Origin: Pseudomonadota bacterium
Lineage (GTDB): Bacteria; Pseudomonadota; Gammaproteobacteria; Steroidobacterales; GCA-2729495
Assembly (NCBI GenBank): GCA_963204745.1
Contig: CAUJHF010000069.1
Location: 1-45,429, forward strand
Length of the DNA stretch: 45,429 bases
Reading direction: 5' to 3'
Positions 17,962 through 26,212 of this stretch are shown here, piece by piece. Within the stretch, counting starts at the first letter, position 1. Every line of letters starts with the position of its first letter. Made by a program: the position numbers and the translations under genes. The notes under the pieces are model-generated. The model was not told the DNA's origin. It did no database searches and saw only the letters and a list, made by a program, of their open reading frames with translations.

Positions 17962-19281
17962 ATGCGTTCCAGTGCCTTTATCGCCAGCATGGCAATGCTG
18001 CTGTTTCTGGCTGCGCCAGCCAGCGCGCAAGTCGGCGCCGGTCGTTTGTCCGGCGTCGATGTTCCAGCGTTGCCCGGGGCCCGTGGTGACATCCTGCCAG
18101 GTGGACCGGGTTCTGTATTAACCGGGCCGGCACTTCAAAACCCGGTCACTGCGCTGCGTTCTGCGCGGCGACTGGCAATCCGCGCATTGATTGACAGGCA
18201 TGGCGATGTCGTCGATGTAGACCCGCGCGGTGAACCTGTTGTGCGCAACGAAATACTGGCTTTGTCGCCGTCACCAGTTGCCCTCAATCTGGCTGGCGCA
18301 GCCGGATTTGTGGTGATCCGCGAATCAATGCTGGGCAGCCTGGATCTGAAGGTTGTCAGCCTGGCGATACCTGCTGGGCTCACCCCGGGCTCGGCGTTGA
18401 AAAAGTTGCGTCGGGCCGATCCTGACGGTACATACGACTTTAACCACATCTATTTCGGTGCCGGTCGCACCATGGCTGCATCGACTGATGATCATGGCCA
18501 GGTGAACGCCGTGCGCGCGAGGAATGAAGCAGGTGCCGGTCTGAAGATCGGGCTGATCGATGCGGGCGTCAGCGCCACGAATGTATGGCTCGACCAGGCC
18601 CGAATTCGCCGTTGGGGCTGTGATGGTCAGATCCTGTCAAGTCCACACGGCACGGCGATCGCTTCCCTGCTGATCGGCACGGGTGCCGGCTTCACCGGGG
18701 TGTTGCCGCACGGGGAGCTCTATGCGGCCGATATCTATTGCGGTATGCCAACCGGTGGCAACGCACTCACGCTCGTGGCTGCCCTTGCCTGGCTGGCCCA
18801 GCAAGGCGTGTCGGTCATCAATATCAGTCTGGTCGGCCCAACCAATGAAGCACTGGAGCAGGCTGTGCACGCGTTGAAGAAACGCGACATTCTCATTGTC
18901 GCTGCGGTTGGCAATGATGGACCGACTGCCCCGCCGCTGTACCCGGCCGCATATCCGGATGTCATCGGGGTAACCGGCGTGGATGTAAAGCGTCGCGTGC
19001 TGCCCGAGGCCGTTCGCGGCCCGCAAGTGGCTTTCGCAGCACCGGGTACTGACATGGCGGCGGCTGGTGACGAGGATGCTCTGGTACCTGTACGGGGGAC
19101 GTCATTTGCCGCGCCATTGGTCGCAGGTCTTCTTGCACTGGAACGAGGCGATGGTGCCACCGCCGAGGTGCCCGGAAGATTGGCCGCAACCGCGATCGAT
19201 CTCGGCAAGCGCGGACCAGACGAAACCTATGGTGCCGGCCTGGTTGGTGAGCAATATCGGGTCACGCCGGGAAGTCGCTAG
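17962..19281 (+). CDS. Exported S8 (subtilisin-like) serine protease
   Basis: A 439-aa protein with a Sec signal (residues 1-23, cleavage after APASAQ), a prosegment of about 170 residues, then a compact subtilase domain. The triad is Asp200 (IGLIDAGVS), His229 (SPHGTAIAS) and Ser381 (GTSFAAPLVAG), with the oxyanion Asn in AAVGNDGP. All catalytic residues are present. The start at ATG 17962 follows AAGG; ATG 17932 would add ten residues. It is divergent from an ECF sigma/anti-sigma pair 139 bp away, an arrangement suggesting control by that sigma factor or a role in its signal cascade. Confidence 0.92.
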   Translation: MRSSAFIASMAMLLFLAAPASAQVGAGRLSGVDVPALPGARGDILPGGPGSVLTGPALQNPVTALRSARRLAIRALIDRHGDVVDVDPRGEPVVRNEILALSPSPVALNLAGAAGFVVIRESMLGSLDLKVVSLAIPAGLTPGSALKKLRRADPDGTYDFNHIYFGAGRTMAASTDDHGQVNAVRARNEAGAGLKIGLIDAGVSATNVWLDQARIRRWGCDGQILSSPHGTAIASLLIGTGAGFTGVLPHGELYAADIYCGMPTGGNALTLVAALAWLAQQGVSVINISLVGPTNEALEQAVHALKKRDILIVAAVGNDGPTAPPLYPAAYPDVIGVTGVDVKRRVLPEAVRGPQVAFAAPGTDMAAAGDEDALVPVRGTSFAAPLVAGLLALERGDGATAEVPGRLAATAIDLGKRGPDETYGAGLVGEQYRVTPGSR

Positions 19282-19387
19282 ACATAATCCCGGATTATTT
19301 CCCGTGGCGACGGATGTAATCGGTCTGCGCCATCGTTTTAGTCCTTGAAAGCTGCAGATGGACTGCAGCAGATCATGGAGAAGCGAT

Positions 19388-20038
19388 ATGCGTACTCAGA
19401 ATTTGTTGCCGGTTGCTGCTGCCCTGACATTGATGGTGACGACCAGCGTTGTTGCTGATTCGTTGGGGTTGGGGGCGCAGGGCGCAGGCGGTGGATCGGT
19501 GTCTGGTATCGGTGGCGTAAATGGTGCCGGTGGTGGAACGCTGGGCGGTACCGTCGGCTTCAGCCGCGAACTTGGCGCACGCAGCGACTCCCGCGGATCG
19601 ATGCTCAGGGATCGGGCAAGCGGGCTGCGTGAACAGACCCGCTCAGAAGGAAGTTCAATCGCCGGTCGTGCCAAAGGTGTCACCGGTTCGAAATCCCCGG
19701 CCGCTGCCACATCGGCATCGTCTGCCGCCACGGGTAGTGCCACATCCGGCAGTGAGCAGCTCTCCGGGACGGCGGGCAGCGCAGCCGACATGAACAGTGC
19801 ATTCGGCCCACAGGCAGGCAAGTCGGACCCTGAGCAGTCGAAAGTGACCCCTGATGTTGCTGCTGCCACGCCCGCCACGGGCACGGACAGTCCGGACACC
19901 GCCGGCAGCGATACGGCACGGTCCGAGCCTGCACTGCCCGGCGCTTCGGATCCGGCAGATCACTCGCCGCAAGCGCGAACCAGCGCATCCGCAAACGTGG
20001 AAGCCAGCGGTTCAGCAGAAGCGACAGTTGCACACTGA
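19388..20038 (+). CDS. Exported low-complexity Ser/Gly/Ala-rich protein
   Basis: A 216-aa protein with a signal peptide (residues 1-23, ending SVVADS). It is followed by a Gly-rich stretch (GAQGAGGGSVSGIGG) and then a long Ser/Ala/Thr/Pro-rich, charged, probably disordered region with no recognised domain. ATG 19388 has a good GGAGAAG ribosome site. A perfect 13-bp hairpin follows 42 bp after the stop. No homologue recognised. It could be a surface or matrix polypeptide, and lies just after the subtilase gene, so it might be a substrate; that is a guess. Confidence 0.7.
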   Translation: MRTQNLLPVAAALTLMVTTSVVADSLGLGAQGAGGGSVSGIGGVNGAGGGTLGGTVGFSRELGARSDSRGSMLRDRASGLREQTRSEGSSIAGRAKGVTGSKSPAAATSASSAATGSATSGSEQLSGTAGSAADMNSAFGPQAGKSDPEQSKVTPDVAAATPATGTDSPDTAGSDTARSEPALPGASDPADHSPQARTSASANVEASGSAEATVAH

Positions 20039-20079
20039 ATCAAGGAAACAATGTAGAGCACCCGATTGGTGCCAGGTCG

Positions 20080-20110
20080 CGGTGAGCGGGGCAAGAAGCC
20101 CCGCTCACCG
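20080..20110 (+). terminator. Perfect 13-bp hairpin after the low-complexity protein gene
   Basis: The arms CGGTGAGCGGGGC and GCCCCGCTCACCG pair perfectly around an AAGAA loop, 42 bp past the stop at 20038. No T-run follows. It is best read as a transcription end or 3' stabilising structure separating this gene from apbE. Confidence 0.65.
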
Positions 20111-20277
20111 TCGCCGTCAAGCGGCCAGATGCTTGCCGCCGGCGACCGGAGCTGCAAGACAGGCTGCCCGTGATATCGTGCGCCAGTGGGAGCGGGGGCC
20201 GCGCCGGCAGCATCGCAAAGATCTTTTCGCCACGTCGCTCACCGACTGCCCGAGGAGTGCTACCGGGAGTAATTTGA

Positions 20278-21324
20278 TTGCCGTGTCCTCGCCGCATGTA
20301 TTCATTTGGCCCTGATCGGCAAGGTTCCGCGCCGGTGTTCACAGGCCCCCGCCCACGCAGCATCCCCTGGCTCGCCAGTCTGTTTGCCGTATTTCTCCCG
20401 CTATCGGTCAGCGCGGCCTGGTTTGGCGAGCAGCAGGACAAGATGGGTACCCGCGTCGAGATCCAGCTGTGGATGGACGACGAGCCGCAGGCCCGACAGC
20501 TCATCGCCGACGGCATGGCCGAGTTCGACCGCATCGAAGCGGGCATGAGTACCTACCGCGAGACCTCGGAGATTTCGGCGGTGAATCGCGAAGCCGCGAA
20601 GGCAGCGGTGGTTGTGTCGCCTGAACTGTTTGACCTCGTGCGTCGTTCGCTCGAGTTGTCGGTACAGACCGGCGGTGCCTTCGACATTACCTATGACAGC
20701 GTCGGCTATCTTTATGACTTTCGTGCCCATGAGCGACCGGCTGAGACTGCCATCGCAAAAACGCTTGCTGCCATCGATTACCGGCATGTCCTGCTTGACG
20801 CAGGCAAATCGACAATCCGTTTCACGCGACCGGGTACGCGCATCAACCTGGGCGGTATCGCCAAGGGCTACGCCTGCGAGCAGGTGGTGGCGCTGTTGCG
20901 CAAGGCAGGCGTGACAAATGCGCTGGTCAATGCGGGCGGCGATACGCGCCTGTTGGGTGACCGGCGTGGCAAACCCTGGGTGGTCGGTATCCGTGATCCG
21001 GATGACGGATCAAAGTGGGTGACACGCCTGGCGCTCGATGATGAAGCCATATCGACCTCCGGCGACTACGAGCGTTTCTTTGAGGAAGACGGGATCCGCT
21101 ATCACCATATCCTCGATCCGAAGAGTGGCAAGCCTGTCGCCGGCGTGCGCAGCGTGACCATCGTCGGTCCCGACGCGACCCTTACCGATGGCCTTTCCAC
21201 CAGCGTCTTCGTGCTGGGTGTTGAACGGGGCCTGGCGCTGATCGAGGCGACGCCCGGCTATGCGGCCGTGATCATCGACGCCGGGCGCAAGGTGCGATTT
21301 TCGTCGGCGCTATCCGCCGACTGA
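20278..21324 (+). CDS. apbE: FAD:protein FMN transferase (ApbE family)
   Basis: A 348-aa exported protein; a hydrophobic signal or anchor lies near residues 28-47 (SIPWLASLFAVFLPLSVSA). The ApbE fold follows: GTRVEIQLW, FDRIEAGMSTYRETSEIS, INLGGIAKGYA, NAGGDTRLLG, YHHILDPKSGKP and the metal-site segment TDGLSTSVFVLG. It transfers FMN from FAD to a Thr/Ser of exported flavoproteins, with Mg2+. TTG 20278 is preceded by GGGAG 8 nt away; ATG 20296 is the alternative. In other genomes apbE lies next to DUF4266/DUF3570 genes; here that operon is 9 kb upstream. I see no classic D(g)xxT flavinylation site in the neighbours, so the acceptor is unknown. Confidence 0.94.
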   Translation: MPCPRRMYSFGPDRQGSAPVFTGPRPRSIPWLASLFAVFLPLSVSAAWFGEQQDKMGTRVEIQLWMDDEPQARQLIADGMAEFDRIEAGMSTYRETSEISAVNREAAKAAVVVSPELFDLVRRSLELSVQTGGAFDITYDSVGYLYDFRAHERPAETAIAKTLAAIDYRHVLLDAGKSTIRFTRPGTRINLGGIAKGYACEQVVALLRKAGVTNALVNAGGDTRLLGDRRGKPWVVGIRDPDDGSKWVTRLALDDEAISTSGDYERFFEEDGIRYHHILDPKSGKPVAGVRSVTIVGPDATLTDGLSTSVFVLGVERGLALIEATPGYAAVIIDAGRKVRFSSALSAD

Positions 21325-21388
21325 CCGCCTGACAGGCCGGAAAACTGCGGGCTGGCAATTGTCCGCTGCAGTCTGCAAGAATCCGCGC

Positions 21389-22762
21389 ATGCAATACACC
21401 ATAGAGACAGCCTGTCCCGCTGACCTTCCGGCGATCCTGGAGGTCATGCGTTTCTTCAACATGCACCATGTGCCTTCGGCAGAAATGCCGGTGCTCGATA
21501 TCGATCGCTTCTTCGTCGCGCGACTCGACGGAAAGATCGTCGGCGCAGCCGGTTATACGATGCTGTCGCCGACCGAGGGCAAGACGACACTGCTCGGCGT
21601 CAATCCGGAGCTGTCGGGCCTCGGTATCGGCAAGGCGCTGCAAATAGCCCGCCTTGAGGCAATGTATGAGCTCGGCGCACAGACGGTGCTCACCAATGCC
21701 GATATTCCCGACACGATTGCCTGGTACAAGAAGCATTTCGGCTACCTCGAAATCGGCCGGCTGAAGAAGATACATTCCTTCGGTCTCGAGCATGTGGACC
21801 ACTGGACCACGATCCGGATGGATCTGGTGCGGTACATGCGCGAACGGGATGACTGGGCGGCGCGGCGCGAAAGTTACCTGCAGCGCTATTCGCCGCATCC
21901 CTTGTCGCCCTGGCCGCCGCTGATCATCAACGTCTGCCCGACCGGGATGATTCCGACCCGCGCCAGCACACCGTATGTACCGCTGAGCGTGGACGAGATC
22001 ATCCGCGACGCGATTGCGGTGGCGGATGCCGGCGCGCAGATGGTGCATCTGCACGCCCGCGACGAGGCAACCGGCCAGCCGACTTCCGACACCCGGTACT
22101 TCGAACGCATCCTCACCGGCATCCGCCGCGAGCGCCCGGCGCTCATCTGCTGTGTGACCACCAGTGGCCGCAACTGGCCGGAGTTCGAGCGGCGCAGCGA
22201 AGTCCTGCTGCTCAAGGGTGCGGCAAAGCCGGACATGGCGAGCCTGACGCTCGGTTCGCTGAACTTCCTCACCGGACCGAGCAGCAATGCCATCCACACC
22301 ATCGAGCGGCTGGCAATGTGCATGCGTGAAAACGACATCAAGCCCGAGCTCGAGATATTCGACAGCGGCATGATCAATCTGGCCAAGTATCTCGAGCGCC
22401 ACGGCATACTCAGCGGCACGAAGTATTTCAATCTGCTGCTTGGCAATCTCAATACCGCAGCTGCGACGATAGGCGATCTCTCGCACCTTGTCGCCGCGCT
22501 GCCGGAGGATTCGGTCTGGTCTGCTGCGGGTCTTGGTTCATTCCAGTTGCCGATGAACGTTGCGGCGATTCTTGCCGGCGGCAACGTGCGTGTCGGCCTG
22601 GAGGACAACATCCACTACGATGCCGGGCGCAGCCAGCTGGCTACCAACGTCGAACTGGTGCAGCGCCTGGTACGGATCAGTCAGGAGTTCGAGCGGCCGC
22701 TCGCGACCTGTGCACAGGTCCGTTCGATGCTTGGACTGCGTCAGCAGCAGGAAACGGCATGA
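21389..22762 (+). CDS. GNAT acetyltransferase fused to BKACE (beta-keto acid cleavage enzyme)
   Basis: A 457-aa two-domain protein. Residues 1-155 are a GNAT domain with the acyl-CoA binding loop ELSGLGIGKALQ and the late NADIPDTIAWYKKHFGY segment. From about 175 a BKACE (DUF849) barrel follows: INVCPTGM, the zinc-site motif VHLHARDEATGQPTSD, LGSLNF, and the C-terminal RVGLEDNIHYDAG. BKACE enzymes cleave a beta-keto acid with acetyl-CoA to acetoacetate and a new acyl-CoA. GNAT enzymes transfer acyl groups from CoA to amines. The fusion suggests that the acyl-CoA made by one half is used by the other, which is inference. It overlaps the ATP-grasp gene by ATGA. Start ATG 21389 fits the GNAT N-terminus. 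Confidence 0.9.
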   Translation: MQYTIETACPADLPAILEVMRFFNMHHVPSAEMPVLDIDRFFVARLDGKIVGAAGYTMLSPTEGKTTLLGVNPELSGLGIGKALQIARLEAMYELGAQTVLTNADIPDTIAWYKKHFGYLEIGRLKKIHSFGLEHVDHWTTIRMDLVRYMRERDDWAARRESYLQRYSPHPLSPWPPLIINVCPTGMIPTRASTPYVPLSVDEIIRDAIAVADAGAQMVHLHARDEATGQPTSDTRYFERILTGIRRERPALICCVTTSGRNWPEFERRSEVLLLKGAAKPDMASLTLGSLNFLTGPSSNAIHTIERLAMCMRENDIKPELEIFDSGMINLAKYLERHGILSGTKYFNLLLGNLNTAAATIGDLSHLVAALPEDSVWSAAGLGSFQLPMNVAAILAGGNVRVGLEDNIHYDAGRSQLATNVELVQRLVRISQEFERPLATCAQVRSMLGLRQQQETA

Positions 22763-24552
22763 CGGATGTACTGCGGGTCAAATACACGGTATTTCAGGGT
22801 CCCGGTCTTGCTGCGCCATTTGCTGCAGTGGCAGCAGAGTTCTCCGAGCCGGTCGAGACCGTCATGCCGGCCAAGGCGCTGGCAGGAAAGCTCGCGGGTT
22901 TCATTCCACCCGCACTGATGCGCCGGGTGGTGCTGCCGCCGGGAGACGTGGATTTTGTGCAACTTGCGGCGGCACTGGCGAGAGCGCTGCAGGACCTGCA
23001 TGGCCGGCTTGGCCTTGATCTGCGGATCCAGCGTCTTGGTGGCGGCAGCTGCCGGATCCTGCTCGGTTACTACGATGTGCAGGCGAGCATGATGGCGCTG
23101 GAGGTGGGCCTGGAACTCGCCACCGCATTTTTCAATGAAGCGGGTGGGCGCGCCGTTGATCTGCAGCCAATCGAAGCGCGGATGCAGAAGCTGGCTTCGG
23201 TCCTGATGATGCGTCAGCCGGACCGCATGAGCCAGGCGCTGATGCGCGCGGCGCGTGCGCGGCGTATCCCGGTCTATCCGTTGTCACCCGGATCGCGCAT
23301 CTGGCTCTATGGCCAGGGGCGGGCGGGCATGCATGGGTACGAGGTGGGGAGTCATTTTGATGCGCTCACAGGCTCGAAACTGGTGCGCAACAAGGTGCTT
23401 TCCAATCAGCTGGTAATGCAGCTCGGATTCCCGGGTGTAAGGCATGGCGTCGTGTCCAGCGTAGAGCTTGCGCGGGCATTGGCAGGCGAGATCGGTTTCC
23501 CGGTGGTCACCAAGCCCCTGGACGGCAGCAAGGGCAGCGGCGTCACCGCACAGATCGCCACTTATGAAGAGCTGGAAGCTGCCTTTGCACTGGCTGATCA
23601 GGTTTCTCCCGGGCATGTCATTGTCGAGCGCCATGTGCCGGGTGACGACCATCGCTTGACCGTGGTTGGTGGAAAGCTGATCTGGGTAGCGCGCCTGTCG
23701 CCGCCTCGAATCATGACCGATGGCAAACGTTCGATAGCCGAGCTGATCGATGCCGAGAACCGGCAGCGGCAGAAATCACCGATCGCCGATATCGCCAGCG
23801 CACAATTGATACTCGATGCCGACATGCAGGCATGTCTGGCGAAGCAGGGCTTTGCTTCGGCGGATCGTCCCGCCGCAGGCACGGTCGTAACGCTGCGCAG
23901 TACCGCCAACATTTCCCGTGGCGGAACGCTGAGGGACTGCACGGCAGAGATACATCCGGATAACCGTGATATGGCGGAATCGCTGGCACGCTGCTTCCAT
24001 CTGGATGCGGCCGGCATCGACTTCATGACGCCAGACATCAGCCGGTCGTGGCGCGAGGTCGATTGCGCGGTCATCGAGATCAATGCCACGCCCGGCTTTT
24101 CTTCCGATGAACGTGCGGTGCAGATCTTGCAGGCGCGGTTCCCGCCAGGCTGCGATGGCCGCATCCCCACGGTAGTGCTGATTGGTGGAGACGAGCAGCT
24201 GCTGATGCAGGCAGGCGAGGCCTTGCAGGCGAAGGGGGCGTGCACGGGCGTGACAGATGGCCGGCAGACGCTGCTCGCCGGCCAGGAGCGTTTTGCGCCT
24301 CCGGCCGTGCTGGCTGAGCGGGTGCGGGGCCTGCTGCTTGATTCCGGCTGTGATGCGCTGCTGATCGGTACCACGCCTGCGGAGATCGAGGCACTCGGTT
24401 TCCCGCTGGATCGCTGCAGCCTGGCGCTGCTCAGCGCAGGGACGGCGTTGTCCGTACCGCTGCGGACGCTGGTCGAGGCCTGTGCGGAGCGCGTTGCTGA
24501 TGATGTGACGGCAGCAAATATTGATCGGGAAGTGGCAACGTTTCTCTGCTAA
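22759..24552 (+). CDS. Cyanophycin-synthetase-like ATP-grasp ligase with degenerate Mur domain
   Basis: A 597-aa protein. Residues 1-200 match the CphA N-terminal region in layout. Residues about 210-470 are an ATP-grasp domain (GSKLVRNKVLSNQLV, VVTKPLDGSKGSGV, VIVERHVPGDDHRLTVV, GIDFMTPD, VIEINATPGF). Then GRIPTVVLIGGDEQ aligns with the start of CphA's Mur-ligase domain, where the P-loop GTNGKTTT is expected; the P-loop is gone. A later GFPLDRCSLALL matches GFDRCD..V of CphA, and the protein then stops, far short of a full Mur ligase. Only one active ATP site is therefore likely, so it should not make cyanophycin. It is translationally coupled to the GNAT-BKACE gene and probably ligates a product of that enzyme. 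Confidence 0.87.
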   Translation: MTDVLRVKYTVFQGPGLAAPFAAVAAEFSEPVETVMPAKALAGKLAGFIPPALMRRVVLPPGDVDFVQLAAALARALQDLHGRLGLDLRIQRLGGGSCRILLGYYDVQASMMALEVGLELATAFFNEAGGRAVDLQPIEARMQKLASVLMMRQPDRMSQALMRAARARRIPVYPLSPGSRIWLYGQGRAGMHGYEVGSHFDALTGSKLVRNKVLSNQLVMQLGFPGVRHGVVSSVELARALAGEIGFPVVTKPLDGSKGSGVTAQIATYEELEAAFALADQVSPGHVIVERHVPGDDHRLTVVGGKLIWVARLSPPRIMTDGKRSIAELIDAENRQRQKSPIADIASAQLILDADMQACLAKQGFASADRPAAGTVVTLRSTANISRGGTLRDCTAEIHPDNRDMAESLARCFHLDAAGIDFMTPDISRSWREVDCAVIEINATPGFSSDERAVQILQARFPPGCDGRIPTVVLIGGDEQLLMQAGEALQAKGACTGVTDGRQTLLAGQERFAPPAVLAERVRGLLLDSGCDALLIGTTPAEIEALGFPLDRCSLALLSAGTALSVPLRTLVEACAERVADDVTAANIDREVATFLC

Positions 24553-24587
24553 CCAGCAGGGCATCAGGCAATGGCTATACAGGGCTC

Positions 24588-25331
24588 TTAACGATACTGC
24601 GGTGGTACATCAAGGCTGTCGTCGACGGCGTGCCAGATGCCATTCATATAGTCCGGGTTGCCGACGCACATTACGGTCAATATCCCCAGGTCTGTACGCG
24701 TAATCTTTCTCATCAGGCGCTGATCGGTGCTGAGGCGGGCGGTGCGCGTTGGCGGCAGATCCGCAGAAAGCAGTATGCCGTTGCGGATGATCGTGTAGCC
24801 GATGCCGCTGTCGATCAGCAATTGTTCCGCACGCCCCTTGGCAGCGAGGGTCGAGCGCATCCGGCCGAAATTGGCCTGCGGAAACTGTTTGACATTGTCA
24901 CCGGCGCCGACCGAGCCTTCCAGGATGATCTGTCGCACGCCGCCGGCTTTTGCGCCAGCGATGATGTGCGTCATCGCCGTGGGGTAGAACTCGTCGTCGG
25001 CACTGCCGCGTGCCGTTGCATCGACCACGGTCCGGATATCCTTGCCATCAAAGGCAGCCATGACCTGGGCGGCATCGAGAATGTCGCCGGTGACATAGCT
25101 GACTTCCAGACCCTCAAGACGACTGCGGTCGGAGGAAGGACGGACGAACACCGCAACCGGATAGCCGGCCGCCACCAGTTCGCGGACGATGGCCGAACCC
25201 AGCTGCCCGGTGCCACCGAAAACCAGCACCTTGTTTTCGCTGCCGGTCTGCCCACCGCCGGCCTGACTGCTGCCGATGGACAGCAACAGCAAGGCGAGCA
25301 TTTGCAAGAGCCGGCTGAAGCCTGTTTTCAT
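24588..25331 (-). CDS. NAD(P)-binding SDR-like protein with signal peptide
   Basis: A 247-aa protein. An N-terminal hydrophobic signal (residues 1-24, ending SSQAGGG) precedes an atypical-SDR/NmrA-like Rossmann domain with VFGGTGQLGSAIVREL (dinucleotide loop, about residue 38), a VTGDILD segment and SDSGIG/YTIIRNG-type features. NAD(P) is cytoplasmic, so an exported Rossmann protein is odd. The hydrophobic start could be an uncleaved anchor, or the protein may be exported and used structurally. No Cys lipobox. It is convergent with the ATP-grasp gene and divergent from the CpeT-like gene. Substrate unknown. Confidence 0.85.
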   Translation of the reverse strand: MKTGFSRLLQMLALLLLSIGSSQAGGGQTGSENKVLVFGGTGQLGSAIVRELVAAGYPVAVFVRPSSDRSRLEGLEVSYVTGDILDAAQVMAAFDGKDIRTVVDATARGSADDEFYPTAMTHIIAGAKAGGVRQIILEGSVGAGDNVKQFPQANFGRMRSTLAAKGRAEQLLIDSGIGYTIIRNGILLSADLPPTRTARLSTDQRLMRKITRTDLGILTVMCVGNPDYMNGIWHAVDDSLDVPPQYR

Positions 25332-25411
25332 GTCTGTTCGTCCTGATACCGGTACGTGCCGTGTCGTATCTATAATCGGGTTCCACGGCAGTTTATTGGG
25401 GTATCCCGACC

Positions 25412-26116
25412 ATGCGCAACCGGATCGTGCTCTTCCTGGGTCTGCTGCTCGGCGTAATTGCGTCGGTCAGTGCGGATTCCTCGCCCGGCGGTGCCGATGC
25501 TGAGCGGACACTCGAACTGGTGCGCGGCTGGGTGCATGGCCGGTACAGCAACACGGCACAGTTCGAGAGCGACCTGGCGCGGAAGTTGCCGCCGGAACAG
25601 ATTCACCGCCAGCTCTACCAGTTCTTCGCGCCGTTGACCGCAGGGATTCCGGGGATCAACGGTTATCTGGTCTATCAACACGCCTCGGTGGATGGCAGCT
25701 TCAGCCCGCCGTCGCTGATCCGTATCGGACTGCTGCAGTATTTCACTGATCCGCAGACTGGCAAGCTGGTGCAGCGCGAACTGAATTTCAGGGACGGCGA
25801 GCGGTGGAAGAATGCGTATCAGCAGCCGGAGTTGCTGCAGCAGGTCACGATGGCTGACGTCGAGGTGAACCCGGGCTGTGATTTCGTGCTGACTGCCAAT
25901 ACCGCGGGAACGGAGGTTTCCGGCATCATGCAGGAGCGGGCCTGTACGCTGTACAGCGAAGGTCTGAAAACCACGCTTTATGCGCGCGATGCGGTCGTCA
26001 TCCGGCCGGACGAATACCAGTTCTGGGGGCAGTTCATCGACGATAGCGGAGCGGTGCGCTGGGGTACCGAGAGCAGTGAGTACTACCGGATGTTTCGTCT
26101 CGCGGGCCCGCCCTGA
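25412..26116 (+). CDS. CpcT/CpeT-like exported protein
   Basis: A 234-aa protein with a signal peptide (residues 1-21, ending SVSADS). The mature region resembles the CpcT/CpeT family: WVHGRYSNTAQ near the start, YQHASVDG, an R-rich LNFRDG segment, then GCDFVLTAN and a later CTLYSEG. In cyanobacteria and cryptophytes CpcT/CpeT attach bilins to phycobiliproteins. The same fold is annotated in many non-photosynthetic proteobacteria with unknown role. The export signal and absence of phycobiliprotein genes argue against a true lyase here. It is divergent from the SDR-like gene. Real gene sure; family fairly sure; function open. Confidence 0.8.
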   Translation: MRNRIVLFLGLLLGVIASVSADSSPGGADAERTLELVRGWVHGRYSNTAQFESDLARKLPPEQIHRQLYQFFAPLTAGIPGINGYLVYQHASVDGSFSPPSLIRIGLLQYFTDPQTGKLVQRELNFRDGERWKNAYQQPELLQQVTMADVEVNPGCDFVLTANTAGTEVSGIMQERACTLYSEGLKTTLYARDAVVIRPDEYQFWGQFIDDSGAVRWGTESSEYYRMFRLAGPP

Positions 26117-26212
26117 CGCCGTGGCTTTGACATAAGCGCGCCGGTTTCAGCCGGCAATCTGTCTAACGTGAGCGAAGTCGCAGGATTCCTTCCGTCAAAT
26201 CGTCACCATTCC

